From: Dendrophyllia cribrosa
Lineage: Eukaryota > Cnidaria > Anthozoa > Scleractinia > Dendrophylliidae
Direction of reading: 5' to 3'
Length of the DNA stretch: 64,000 nt
Assembly (NCBI GenBank): GCA_024195265.1
Contig: JAJLRJ010000011.1
Coordinates: 23,595,212-23,659,211 of the forward strand
Part shown: positions 35,161 through 47,010 of the stretch, piece by piece
Position numbering within the stretch: the first letter of the stretch is position 1
How the letters are laid out: each line of letters begins with the position of its first letter
Translations under genes and position numbers: made by a program
Notes under the pieces: generated by a model
What the model was told of the DNA's origin: nothing
Databases searched by the model: none
The model's input: the letters and a program-made list of their open reading frames with translations, nothing else

Positions 35161-37881
35161 AAAACTGAATGCAAGGCTGGCACTACGGCAAAGGGCAGAT
35201 TTTTAATGGCCAATATTTCCACTAATAGTATTAGTCTTCCTCAGGGCCAGGGCTATACTGACTATACTGAAAGAAAATATTGTAACGGCTTATAAAATTT
35301 GGAAATTACATGACATGACATGTAGACAGCGCACTTGTAAGACCTTGTAAACATAACATAAGATAAAACTATAATATCTGACATATATAGTGTATGATAC
35401 AAAACTGAGTTCAGCGTTCGTTCCTTCGGTTAATGCCTTCTGGTGACAAAGTGTTCCCTCTATGAATTAAAAAGGCCTCGCGTGCTTTTCGACGGGAAGC
35501 ATTGATGGTAGGCTGCAGTTCAAGCGGGATGAGTCTCGCGGAAGAGTGGCCTGGTAAGTTGAAATGTGTAGGGACCGCTGCTGTGGAGTTGGCGTGATGT
35601 GGTTGTTTGTCCCTTGTCTGCGTTCTGTGAAGCGTTCACAAATCGTGCGTTTGGTTTTCCCTATATACTGTTTTTTACATTTTTTACATTCTAATATATA
35701 TGTGAGGTTACTAGAATTACAGGTTAAATGTTGTTTTATTTTCAGTCTAATTTCCCCGGTGTTGCTAAAAGTATACGAAATTCTACCATTGTCAATGTAA
35801 GGGCAGGTGAGACATCCATGAGTGGAGTTGCAGCGGAAAGTGCCAGAGGTGGGCTTTGGTGTCGTGTTAGTGTTTTTTAGTTTAGCTCTAACCAAGAGGT
35901 CGCGAAGGTTTGGTGAACGATGGTAAGCTATGAAAGGAACATCTGAATATTTTTTGCAGGTGATTTGTGGAATGGACAATAGGTTGTTTCTTGTGAAGTA
36001 TTTCTTGAATATTAGGTAGTGCTGGGTTATAGGTGACGGTGAACGGGACTGGGGATTTATCTTTATCCCGATTATGTTCCAGTATTGTCTCACTTCTGGG
36101 TATTTGTTTGGCTCTTGAGATTTGCTCTCTTACAAAACGGTCTTTATAACCTCTTTTTATTAAATATGAAAGTAATTCTGCTGACCGACTCTCGAAGAAT
36201 TCGTCTTTGGAACAAATCCGGCGTAAACGGAGGGCGAGGCTGTAGGGTTGTAGGGTTGGTCAGCGTAATCTTTCAGTGCTTTCCTTTCGAATTCCCCCCA
36301 TAAAAAGGTTAGCGTAAGTCGCGGTACCATGTTGTTGTATAAAATGTTCGTCATTGAAAACAAAGTTGTTCATAGTCAGAATCATTCTTAGAAGATCACA
36401 GATAGATTCAGGGGGACGGTTTTGTCAGTTCGTTCAGGCTACGAGCTATTCTACATGCGTCGATTCCTTCGTTTGAAGGGATGTTCGTGTATAGAGAAGA
36501 GACGTCAAGGGTGACAAGCATGGCATTGTTAGGGAGGACATTGATTTCTTTAAGTTTGTTCAGCAGGTGGGTGGTGTTCTTTACATAAGATGGGAGTGTC
36601 TGCACCAGAGGATTAAGATGAAAATTAACGAACTCTGATATTTTTTCAGTAGGATGTCCATTTGCTGAGACAAAAGGTCGACCTGGGTTTCCAGCTTTGT
36701 GAATTTTAGGCAGGATATAAAAGCGACCAGCTTTTGGATCTTGAGGGGATAAATAGTGGTGGATTTCCTTGTCTATAATGCCCTCAGATGAAAGCCTTTT
36801 TAGGTAGAAACGGACTCTTTTGTTAATGCTTTCGGTGGGATCTGCATTGACCTTCTTATAGAACTGTTGGTTGTTTAATTGTCTGTAGCATTCGTTTAGA
36901 TAGTCTTGTCTGTTCATCACCACAGTACCAGATCCTTTGTCTGCAGGTTTAATGATGATGTCTGTCCGTTGTTGTAGTTTTTTTTTAGGGCGATTCGCTC
37001 CGGCTCTGCGGATTAAGTTGTACTCATGGACACGTGTGGGTTTGGCGTTCATGGTCACTTTCTAGGGTATCGATATAGATGTCGAGAATTGGATCACGGT
37101 TTGATGGAGGACACCAAGTACTTTTAAGGCAGAAGGGATTAGGTGTTAATTCACATGTCCTGTCTTCGCTGTAGAAGTACTCTTTCAATACAAACGTCTA
37201 GAGAAATCAGTGATAAATGTCAGCTTTAACTTAAAGTGCTACTGCGATCAAATTTTTGATTTCCTTTTTTTACATCTTCGTGTACAATTATACTTTCGTA
37301 CTCGTCTTGCCAAATTTCAATCCATTACGAACATCAGAAGTCATTTTATTTTAACATTTATGTTCGAGAATTTACGGCCGCCATTAATCAACCGTGTTCC
37401 ATGCTTGGTTGCGAAAGGGATAAAGTGACGTCAAAGGCTCAAACATACCTCACGGGTTGAAATTATAATAACAATAAGTATTGAAAATCACGCGAAAACG
37501 CAACAAAAACATTGGACTTGTTCTTCGTGCAATTTTCTATGCTCATTGTTATTATAATTTAAACCCGTGAGGTATGTTTGAGCCTTTGACGTCATTTTAT
37601 CCTATTCGCAACCAGGCCTTGGAACAAGGTTGATTAATGGCGGCCGTAAATTCTCGGACATAAATGTTTAAATAAAATGACTTCTGATGTTCGTAATGGA
37701 TTGAAATTTGGCAAGATAAGTAAGAAAGTCTAATTGTACACGAAGATGTAAAAATATGAAAATCAAAAATTTGATCGCAGTAGCACTTTAAACCCAGTCG
37801 ATGTGTCTGGGAGTTGGACAAAAGGTTTTGGCCATTAATAAATCTGCCCTTTGCCGTAGTGCCAGCCTTGCATTCAGTTTT
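35161..37881 (-). mobile_element. Defective Penelope-like element (RT plus GIY-YIG endonuclease)
   Basis: Minus-strand coding remnants run from about 37206 to 35467. The N-terminal RT part (37058-36408) has DIIIKPADKGSGTVVMNRQDY, RFYILPKIHK, VSANGHPTEKISEFV and LDVSSLYTNIPSNEG, typical of Penelope-like RTs. The C-terminal part (36093-35467) has a Cys-rich motif and ECKKCKKQYIGKTKRTICERF, the GIY-YIG endonuclease. Between them are frame changes (GEFERKALKDYADQP, then SKDEFFESRSAELLSYLIKR in another frame) and the catalytic palm motif with its aspartate pair is deleted. About 51-base inverted repeats (35161-35211 and 37831-37881) flank the element. A foldback MITE has inserted at 37231-37791. 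Certainly inactive. Confidence 0.85.
37231..37791 (+). mobile_element. Foldback MITE with about 245-bp inverted arms
   Basis: Left arm 37231-37476 and right arm 37545-37791 are near-identical inverted copies, starting TTAAAGTGCTACTGCGATC at each end; the loop is about 68 bases. It is inserted in the 5' part of the Penelope-like element, so is younger than it. ORFs on both arms (37210-37428 plus and 37597-37821 minus) are the same non-coding sequence read twice. Confidence 0.85.
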
Positions 37882-38289
37882 GTATTTTCACATTCAAGTG
37901 ACGCCTGGCACGAGATCTTTCACAAGGAAGATCCGGCAACTACCAGCAAGTTTATTTCTACATCGTGTGGACCTCTGCATTAAAAGGTTTTTCTATGACG
38001 TAATGTGGCATGATAGGCCAATCATATCGTGCGAACCATTATGGCACAAACGACACTGCTAAAGATGCTGGCTTTCGAACAAAATAGAGTATTCTTGGGG
38101 GTTGGGCCATAGGCAGCAACATTTGACTCCCAAACCATGTTGCTGCCGATGCTCACGGGGTAAACAAGGGTATACAATTTCACTATTTCGCGTCTTGAAC
38201 AGGGTGTCTTCTCTGGAAGCCTTAAACGGGGTGAACGTTGGCGGTACGGTGCGCGGTCTACATGTGCGGTACCAACAACATTTTAATCT

Positions 38290-38640
38290 TTTTTTGTTTT
38301 TAATTTTAGCAATAGGGTCTATTAAACGCTCTGTTGGCACTGCTAATGCAAATGTCTTTTCTATGATGTATAAATCTCTTGTACGACCAATCTTGGAATA
38401 CGCGGTACCTGTCTGGTGCCCTTATCGCGCCAATGCCATTCATCAATCAGAGAGCGTATCGGAGAAGAACGTCAAGACTGGCTCTTAATCAACGTAAAGG
38501 GGATATGTCGTGTGAAGATCGATGTCAACTGCTCAGATAGCCTACTCTATCCGACCGTAGAACTTATTTATCTTTAATTAGTTGAGTGTTATAAGATAGC
38601 GTTTGGTTCCAGATACCACGCAGCTCTTTACAACCTCTAA
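38290..38640 (+). mobile_element. Non-LTR retrotransposon RT C-terminal remnant
   Basis: GSIKRSVGTANANVFSMMYK, then SLVRPILEYAVPVWCPYR is the thumb/connection region of CR1/Jockey-type RTs. A frameshift follows; the neighbouring frame continues LALNQRKGDMSCEDRCQLL and later LSLIECYKIAFG-like text. Isolated 3' fragment, dead. Confidence 0.7.
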
Positions 38641-38726
38641 TTTCATTGGACCTGGGTATCACGCAGCTCTATTGTTTTTAAGGCTAGGGTCAATTGTTGT
38701 GTTGTTTGTTGTTGTTTTCTCAGCAC

Positions 38727-39013
38727 ATTGTGCCCCCCTCGCAACTTCAAGAATATTAAGGCTATGACAATAAAGCCTAGAGGGTACATAGTACGTCCAA
38801 AACTGTCTCATTTGCGGTCCGCACAATTGAACGATGACGTCATATTACGTAGTTATTAGATAATTAGTTATACGGCGGCCATCTTGGATCCGCCATCTTG
38901 GATTTCTGAAATTTTCAAAACCTCTTAAAAACCATCCAAATTGAGTCAAAATTAATCAAAACCAATAAATAAACGCTAAATGACGTAACAATGTAAAAGT
39001 TATGCCAATAAAC
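38727..39013 (+). repeat. Dispersed repeat, copy 2 (partial)
   Basis: Shares AAGGCTATGACAATAAAGCC, GAGGGTACATAGTACGTCC, GCCATCTTGGATCCGCCATC and the AACGCTAAATGACGTAA block with the copy at 62.3 kb; lacks the poly-C head. Confidence 0.85.
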
Positions 39014-40254
39014 ATGGGAGGACTGCATATTCCCAAGAGCATTTCAAAACAATAGTTTATGCAAAATTTGGGGCCGGGGCAAACAAAGTGTATTATGGGC
39101 AATTCGAAAATAGAGAATATGACCAGCGCATTCTTCCGTGAGCACGACAGAAAAACATCATAACGTATAGAAAACTAACACAACTTTAGGCCTTTAATTG
39201 CTTTTCTTCTAGAATGTAAAAAAAAAATCGGCTGGGATATTCTCCTACGCACTTGCGTGGTTCCCGTAAAGGCAGATACTCCCCTGACAGTACCGATCAA
39301 CATATTATAGCTTTCATTTGAACTAACTTTTTCACTTTTCAATTTGTCTCAACGAGTTCTATCGAAATCATGCAGGTTTTTTTTCAACAAATTGAAAACA
39401 TATTTTTTCCAATAACTGAAGTTATTCTCGCATGCTGATTGGTCAATTTTTATCATCAATAAGTACTTGAGCCGCTATTTTAACAGCTTTGCTTCTTTTG
39501 AATAGTTTATTTTCCTCGTAAATGAAAAGGAGAATGCAGAAGAGAAGAGGGTGGAGGCGACTTGAGATTCGGCATCGCAGCTTCACCGCTATTTTCGCGG
39601 CTCCGATGCTATTAGTCCGGCCTACCTGATCAATCCGCTTCGCTTCTTTTAACTACAGCTAACTACGGTTTATTGTTCTCGTAAATAAAAAATATAATGC
39701 AAAAAAGAGGAACGGCGAAGGCGACTTGGACTTCCTCTACTGTTTTCATAGATCTGTTTCTTTGAATAATTTATTGTTCTTAGTATGAGTGACGCAAAAG
39801 GAAGGGAGTGGAGGCGAGTCAGAGGCGCCGCAGTTTTGCCGCTATTTTCGCGGCTCCGATGGCACTTCTGAAAGTGCGTAAAACGAATTCTAATTTGGTT
39901 TGTGTCGGAGGACAAAACAGAAAATAATAACTCAAATGTCTTATGGTTGTATTCTATTTCGGCTTTTATTGCACGACATTGTCAAACAGTGCAGCTTAAT
40001 TTGATGGCAACTGTTTAATGACAGAAGCGGCGATAAATGGATTTTGCGAGTCTAGATTGCTGCGCCCATTGGACCGGTCACTGAGATTGAGCAAAAAAAA
40101 AAATGATCAAGCATTCGTCGAAGAAGTATTCGAGATTAGAAAGACAATATCTATTTAGTGCTTTCCATTCAGACCTTTCTTGTGATAAGTCATCCCATTT
40201 CCCAACGGACCTCCAAACCTTTTTAGGACCGCCCACTTTCATCATTAGACATGT
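39014..40254. other. No gene recognised
   Basis: Three loosely repeated blocks of CGCTATTTTCGCGGCTCCGATG with TTTATTGTTCTCGTAAAT at about 39510-39620, 39660-39720 and 39765-39870 suggest an old tandem repeat. Confidence 0.45.
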
Positions 40255-40422
40255 TAAAATGTTTCTCACGTGATTAAACTCCAAAACTGTCGTTGGATAA
40301 ATTGCGAGTGTGCCTGATTAATGTGTCTGAACATTTCTTCAGAAATATCGGCGTCCAAGACAACTGATGCATTTTCAAACAAGACCACAGTTTGGAAACA
40401 GCCGAGCGTGTGAGAAGTCCTG
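40255..40422 (+). promoter_or_regulatory. Putative promoter and 5' untranslated exon of the three-finger gene
   Basis: A CACGTG at 40267-40272 and a block ending GAGAAGTCCTG/GTGAGTGAG (donor at 40423) correspond base for base over long stretches to the minus-strand region 7655-7491 ahead of the Cys-module precursor gene. The next exon opens at 42496 with the signal peptide. The start of transcription is not resolved. Confidence 0.5.
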
Positions 40423-40935
40423 GTGAGTGAGATAAGAATACAATGTGTAACATAAACCGTTAGTTTTCGTGCAGTAAGTTCTAAGTAAGAAAGTTAAAGT
40501 TACGTCGAATTTCTCTTTGAACTATCAAGTTTGCGGGCGAAGAATAAATTGTGCGCGGTAATCAATGCACACCTCGAGGCACAGGCATTTGACGCCAATT
40601 AGTAGTGACAGAATCACTCTGCCTAACTTACTCTTGCTTGTAGATTTTAATTATTTTTTACTATTTATCTTATCTGACGCAGCTTTGTTTTGTCGTTCAA
40701 CTTCGTTTTTCCTATTCGATAGAAAATGATAAAATATTGGCTTTGATCGTGCTAAAATGCGCGCCAAAAATTAATGCACACCTCAAGTATTGAACGGCAA
40801 TTTGTAGTGAATCACACTGCCTAACTTACTCTGCTTGTAAACAATAGATTATAAGTTCTTTTTAGTATCTATACACCTTACGCGCCTTAGTTTCGTCATT
40901 TAGCTTCGTTTTTTCTTTTCGATTGAAAATGTAAA
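40255..40935 (+). repeat. Inverse-orientation duplicate of 7655-6650
   Basis: Contains the CACGTG block, first exon and first-intron part, including two tandem copies (about 40545-40730 and 40755-40935) of a unit bearing AATCACTCTGCCTAACTTAC and GACGCAGCTTTG-like blocks. The partner locus also carries two copies, so the internal tandem duplication probably predates the split or both were copied together. Confidence 0.75.
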
Positions 40936-42526
40936 AATGTAGGCTCTGGCCATACTTTGACAACAACAGAATTGTGGCGTAGAAGAAAAGCCGGCTATCC
41001 AAAGAAATGCAAGTTATTAAACAAAGAACGGGACATGTCAAATAATCGCCACAGAAAAATAAATTCCTCGAAGCTTAAGTGAAGTTATATTCTTTAATCT
41101 CAGAGAAAATGTTTATAGTCATAGTGTTCTGGGCTGTACGTGCAGCTGCATAAAGAACTAAGAAGCTTCAAGATCAAAATAAATGCCAAATCCTTTAGCC
41201 GATGAATTAAGAAACAATACGGCTTTTGCCAAAACGACGCGTCCTTTTTAAGGTATTCCTTATACCGGTAAGTCACCTAGCTTTATTCTTTTCTTTTGGA
41301 AGTTTTCGAAATAAAGAAAAAGCATTCCATTCAATCCTACTTTCAATAAGTACCAGTAACATAAACAAAAAATCATGAAAGTATATTATCAATGGTTTTC
41401 GGAAAAGATAGTTCCGTTGCAATGGACTGTTGAAAACAAAAACGTCACGTCGTGTTTACATGCGAGCGGGCAGATAAGACTAGGGTGATCCAAGAAAATT
41501 CACTGTTATTTAAAATTAAGGAGACCAGATGTAATTATTTAAGATGAACAAAAAAACAATTCTCATACATAAAAGAGTAACAAATCTTTACTTCTATCCG
41601 AGGCAACTAATGAGTAGTATGCTTATCATATGTAACTGAATATCATGTTTTAATTTCTGTCTTTTAGAATAACCCACCTCTCGAATTAATACCCAACTAC
41701 CCTGTGTTTCTCCCAAATATCGTGTAAGACTGTTTTCCGTGGGATGGGTGGATTTTACTGCATGAACGACCCCTTTGTGTGAGAGAATTAATTATTGCTC
41801 TATCCGGCGATTGGTTCTTGAGATTGTCTTGTGCGAAATGATCCAAACAAGGCTTCAATGTGTATTTCTGAATTCGTACGCGCAGAAAAGGAGGCCAAAA
41901 ATTGGTTTTACTGGGTAGGGCAGGCTTGGTGAGGATGGACAGGCCAGAATTTAAATTAGTTTGCTTTATTTTCATCGTTTAGTTGTATAATGGTGCAAAT
42001 AGGGTTGCCTGGAACTGATTTGCGTTTGTTCAAACGTCTTTTCCCGCGGGATTTATTTTCGATGTCCAACAGCTTATTCAGGATATTTTGTTTTCAATAT
42101 CAAACAGAAGGGCGTTTGGCATAAGATCGATTTCACACTAACTGTGGAGCACTATTTCAGTTCGATAGCTAGCTACGATTTCTTCGCAGCTAGAAAACTT
42201 AAGAAAGTGGAAGGGGAGAATTTGGCTCGGGCGAAGCGCGTTGAGTAAGTGCGGAGCACGAAGGCAGATAGCATAAGATCAATTTTGCACTAACCCCCTC
42301 ACTGACATGCTGTGTTCATTCTAGTTTCGAGGGCTAACTTTCGGACAGCCGATGCTTGAATTCGGTATGATGCAAGTTTTCTGGAAGAGTTTATTGTCTG
42401 AAGCGGGCACTAAGGTCTGTGATATGACTTTTCAGAGTAAATCACATAAAACATACAAAAATAACGTTGATTTTATGCATCTTTTTTAATTACAGGTATA
42501 ACTATTAACTGAAAGTGACTTACAAA

Positions 42527-45068
42527 ATGTATTTGGGCATTTTTGTACTTTCGTGTATTTCATTTCACCTGATGCACGCTCAAGGTAATGTACTAAAAAA
42601 TAGTGATTTACCAACAGTTGTTAGGATTGAATATCAACTTGGATTTTTGAAAACGATATTGCCCTAAGTGAGCGTTTGTGAGTGTGCTTTACCTCGTTTT
42701 TTTTTTGTCGTTCAAAAACTATCTCTAAACCCCACAATATAAAAAAACTAAAGACTGTTGCTAGTCTTTTTTTTTTCTCGCTCTCGCTCCCTTTCCCTCT
42801 TCTCTCTCTTCTTTCCGGGCTGATCGGGGTCATAAAAACCCTTGTTTGGGCTAGTTGTAGTGAAATTGCGTAAATTTTCGTTGATCACGTTTTCAAAAAT
42901 TTAGCTCAGGATATATATTTAGACATATTTATATATTTAAAGGAACAGTGTCCAGGCAGATATATCATGTTTTCATGATTATGGCCAGGAGCTTGCTTTG
43001 CTATCTTGTGACGAAAGGCGATGAAAGCAAAAAAAAAAAACACATATTAATTAAAGAAACAAGATAATGGCCAAAAAAGTCAAAATTCCACAAGAATGGA
43101 AATTCTGATTTCTTAACCGCCTGCACTTGTCAAAAAATGATGAACTTCCATCCCTGCAATACTGCACTTTATCTCCAAACTACTGCTTTCATCCTGTGCT
43201 CCATATAATCCTTTATACAATTTTTAAGTTGCACATTTGTTGATATTTGGCGGTATAAAATGGTAATAAGACGTTGGAGAATCTTTGTAATTTCGGCGGG
43301 ACAATGGTAAAAACAAGCTATCGCAAGGGGTTGTTTGGCAGTACCATAGATTTTGCTGGATTTGTGTTTAAAATGTTTATATAAACCGGTTTCGTTATAA
43401 TGTTGATTCATGGTCCAGCGTCCACCGTCGCCTGCTACGAAGGTTGCGATAAAGAAATGATTCTCTCAGTGATTATTAGCGCAATGATCGCAAATATACC
43501 ATTTTACAGTTGTTTGCTTAGTATCCTGGCCTATGAGTGAAAGTGAGGCTGAAATGACCCCTTGTTTTGAGACAAACCTACCTGCTTTTCATATGCGGTA
43601 TAAAATATGTTCGTATAAAATCAACATAACTTGCATATAAAAATGAAGAAGATTCAGTGAATCGAAAGGTCAACTCAGTCTCAGAGGCCAGGATACTAAG
43701 AACTCAAGTCAACTGTAAACCTTTTAAAATAGTGGCTTTGGGCTTTATCGAAACTTGAACCCACGCGCGTTGAGTGTGCAATGCTTTGCAATTTAGTGAG
43801 CCATAAAGCATTGCGTCCTGGGAGCATACAGTAAAGGTGAATTATAACTACTATTTCCAGCCTAAAATGCTTAATTTACTCTGAAGTAGGCATCTTGTTG
43901 TTGGTTTTCAGCGTTCAAGTGCCCCTCTTGTAGTGCATTCGGATACGATAAAGATGAAGTGTTGGCTGCTTGTGACAAAACAATCACGGATCAAGAGTGC
44001 ATGCAGAAAGAACCAATATGCGAGGTCACTATGCACGTGTTCAAAAGCGGAAGAGTGAGAGTCAACCGCTGGTGTACTGATAATAAAACTCGCGATGCAA
44101 ACAAAGAAGCATGCGAAAGATATGGAAACTGTCCGCAAACGGCATATTGCACAGAATCTGGATGCAGGGCTATTTTGCAGGAAAAAGAAAAAGCTGAAGG
44201 TATGGTTGTTGTTCTATTGTTTCAAAGGAAAGCTCCCATATAAAAATGATGGGGGTGCTCGTCGGAAATTTTTGAAAAACACCCTAACGGGTACCAGAAT
44301 CTCGTTTGAGGGGTGTGGCTCAAAAGAAGGTTTACCCCTAAGAGGTACCAATTCAAAACAACACGCGTCATATTCTGTCATATTTTTTTTGGCTCAATAC
44401 CCTAGAAGGTACCGCGATAATTCTAACGGTGGTCATTTTAGATTTTCGTACCCTAAGCGGTACCAAACAGCAAATTTTGACCCCTAAAAGGTACGACGAG
44501 CACCCCCGTCATTTTTATATGGGATCCCCCCCTCCCTCGGGCATTGTTGTCCAACAATTGTTAGATGGCATTGCTGGATACCGTGGTAAACATTTGTTTT
44601 GTGCCTGGCTGAAACAAAATTGGCTATTGCTAGCGCTGTTGTGTTGGAACTGACTAAACGTTGAAACATTGTTGCACCCAACAAAATGTTGGGCACAAAA
44701 TGATTGATTGAAAACAAAACATTTGATTTCATCCAACACAAAATGTTGGTCAAACTTTATCTGACATGGGGTGCTGGACATTTTAACATTGTTGAATACT
44801 GTACTACTTTCCTACATCCACGGACAAAATGTCAAATAGAAGAGAAAATTATCTTTATATTCTACTCCTATTTTGGGGCACGAACGCGAGCGCGAAGCAC
44901 GATGATCAGCACGATGAGAGGGAAACGTATCTCGCGTTCCGCGCTCGTTGCTCGAGCCCCAAAATCCGCTTTAGCACCGGCAAAATCGCCTGTTGTGCTG
45001 TCTATTTTGTTTAGGTGTCTCATAATCATCGATTTTGTATTTTTCTACTTTTGTTCACTACAGAATAA
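42527..45068 (+). CDS. Secreted three-finger (Ly6/uPAR-like) protein with ten cysteines
   Basis: Exons 42527-42584, 43912-44199 and probably 45064-45068 join in phase to a protein of about 116 residues. MYLGIFVLSCISFHLMHAQ is a signal peptide, encoded after an acceptor ACAG at 42495 with 31 bases of 5' UTR. The mature part begins FKCPSCS and has ten Cys, including the N-terminal C-x2-C and closely spaced C-terminal cysteines, as in Ly6/uPAR three-finger domains (family knowledge; disulfides inferred). The last exon adds Glu and a TAA directly after the acceptor TTCACTACAG; an AATAAA lies at 45212. No GPI signal or transmembrane segment is seen, so a secreted protein is expected. Role unknown: extracellular matrix, signalling or venom-like functions are all known for the fold. 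The final exon is the least certain part. Confidence 0.65.
42640..42900 (+). repeat. Dispersed repeat shared in inverse orientation with about 60280-60500
   Basis: Shares TTGCTAGTCTTTTTTTT, CTCGCTC..CCCTTTCCC and a GATCGGGGT head. In intron 2 of the three-finger gene, directly after the signal-peptide exon. Confidence 0.6.
42936..43290 (+). repeat. Dispersed repeat shared with 3880-3960 and 5318-5500
   Basis: GATTATGGCCAGGAGCT and GATTTCTTAACCGCCTG with CTCCAAACTACTG blocks. In the first locus the same order is split by about 1.3 kb that includes the transposon at 4231-4900. Confidence 0.6.
43517..43700 (+). repeat. MITE with CTTAGTATCCTGGCCT terminal inverted repeats
   Basis: Termini CTTAGTATCCTGGCC and GGCCAGGATACTAAG are inverted copies about 185 bases apart, followed inwards by (A)TGAG and CTCAG. 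It is in intron 2 of the three-finger gene. Confidence 0.7.
44235..44523 (+). mobile_element. 289-bp MITE with internal CCCTAA-N-GGTAC repeats
   Basis: Perfect or near-perfect 30-base terminal inverted repeats begin CCCATATAAAAATGA and end TCATTTTTATATGGG. Inside are five dispersed copies of a CCCTAA..GGTACC motif (at roughly 44281, 44336, 44400, 44451, 44481), all in one orientation and spaced 30-65 bases. It sits 35 bases downstream of exon 3 of the three-finger gene. No coding capacity. Confidence 0.75.
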
Positions 45069-45217
45069 GGATCACTTGGAAACGGGCATTTCATGCTGAG
45101 GAAATCCGCGGATTTTTCGTGTGTTTACAAATAATTTAAGAATTTCTAGTCATCTTAAATTGTTTTAGATCGGGTGTTAACAGTTTACTTTCATATTTGA
45201 GGTTTTCAAAAAATAAA

Positions 45218-46599
45218 AAGGTAAAACTTACAACCTCTGAATTATTCGTGTTGAAATGAAGTTTCATTTTATCATTGATCGTTGTGATAACTCCCGGGGG
45301 AGGGGAGAGACGGGAGGGGGGAGGGGGGGAGGGTACTCATGTCAATTTAGGACAGATGTGTACAACGAAGGTTCACCCTGACCCTAGAAAATTGAAAATT
45401 TACACCCTATTTAAGAGAAACTATGATAACTCAGAACTGTGTGAACAGTTCTTTTCTATTTCTTTCTGTACATATGGGAAGTTCAACATCATGCATAGAA
45501 TACTAGACTGAGTTTAATTTCATTAATACGCTATTATAGCCATATCGTTTTCGATAAGCTTGGTGTTTTAGGTACCTGTAATTTAGCAGTACAATCATGA
45601 AGGAACCCGAAGCAAGGATCACAATATCAAAAAGTACCCCTTACATACCCTAACATGCGATTTAAGCTGAAAAACCGGAGGTCATTCCCTCTAAACCTCG
45701 CAGGGGGAAAGTGTGAAGTATTAGAACGGAAGCGCCTGTCCCACGCAAGATTAGTGGGCACGTATGGATCCTGCGCTAGGAGAGGTGCCACAAATCAGGC
45801 TATTCGCAGTTTCCCGTTGGGGATTCTCAGTCACTCTAGACCCTTTCGACTATCTTCATATTCGCCTTGGATTCACTTTCAGCAGATTCGGGCAAATTAT
45901 GCTAGTTTTTCTTCTGAATAAGGTCTTCTTTACTACAGTGGAGTCTAGTCTGCAGGCAAGCTTTCAGGCATCCTCCCCCTCCCTCTCCCCTTGCTAAACC
46001 CCCGCTACCGACTCCACGAAGTCTAAAGTCAGGTGTCCCGTTATCTCGAACCGCTTGGAGACCAGCGAAAAAACTGACTTTAAGACTCAAATACCAAAGA
46101 TATTTCACTTAAAATTATACTCATTACTTTCCGGACTGATTTATATAATACTTCTATGGCATTCAAAAATAAAACAGAACTAACAGTTATTTAATTATAG
46201 TAACAGAGCCATGAACAGTTCACCAATCTGGTCACATCACTAAAAATGATACTCATTACTTTCTGGGACTGATTTTGACAATGGCGGATAGTCACTTTTA
46301 AAGAGTCACATTTCCGCTCAAAATAAAGGAAAACGCGTCTTAGCTACTTAAATTTTTCAAAATTTTCTGTGGGGGCATGCCCCAGCAAACCAACAACAAA
46401 TGCCGATTGACATTAAATGTACAAATATTTTAAGCCCAAAGTAAGTATCACATGAACCTCAGGACACCCCTCTAGATTCACCACTGGACGTAATTAATAA
46501 ACTGGAAATGCAGGTAACAAGACTGAAATTAACTTGACAAGATAATCAATGAAAGTGATACATGTTTTTGTTGGTGTTTAAGAGTTTGATGATAAAAAC
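45218..46599. other. No gene recognised
   Basis: Short G-rich MITE head at 45290-45345; otherwise no supportable gene. The open frame at 45655-45921 has no motif. Confidence 0.45.
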
Positions 46600-47010
46600 T
46601 CTTCAACTAACTCTTCAGCTTCTCCCATAAACTTGATTTAGAGTTTAACAGGTCTCCTAAACAAGCTTTATCAGTATGAGCATAGTTTGTTCTATTAACT
46701 ATGGTGTGAGACGTAAACAAAGTAAGAATATCTAGATCGACATTATCGATCTGTGGCACTCCATACTTCTCTGGCTCATATTCACCATCAACTGGTGTCC
46801 CCCCAGTGAAAGAAAAATACCAGAAGCTCTACTCTTTCGATTTTCCACAGCCAAAGAACTCCTTTTTCTGGCTTTCCTTTTGTCTTCCTTCTTTCTCCTG
46901 GATTTTGATACATTGGTTGTGGAACCAATAGAATAGGTGGCCTTGTATTTATTTGATGCAGTTTCAAGGTCCTCAATCAGTTGTACCGGAGGAAGAAATC
47001 GAACAAGTTA
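46600..47010 (-). pseudogene. Unrecognised coding-like remnant in two frames
   Basis: Minus strand reads PPVQLIEDLETASNKYKATY and a Lys/Arg-rich stretch, then at a GGGGGG run shifts frame to VDGEYEPEKYGVPQIDNVDL and LTLFTSHTIVNRTNYAHTDK before a stop. The text looks protein-like and is open for about 130 codons if one frameshift is allowed. I do not recognise the family; a transposon relic is most likely. Confidence 0.3.

Noticed and set aside
35100..35260. Hammerhead ribozyme in the Penelope-like element ends
   Set aside because: Such elements often carry one, but I could not find a CTGATGA core with stem II and GAAA in either terminal repeat.
37210..37821. Paired open frames sharing a peptide on both strands
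   Set aside because: They are the two arms of one foldback MITE read in opposite directions.
44429..44781. Overlapping open frames after the three-finger exon
   Set aside because: They lie in a MITE and in a CAACATTTTGTTG-rich repeat; no coding motif.
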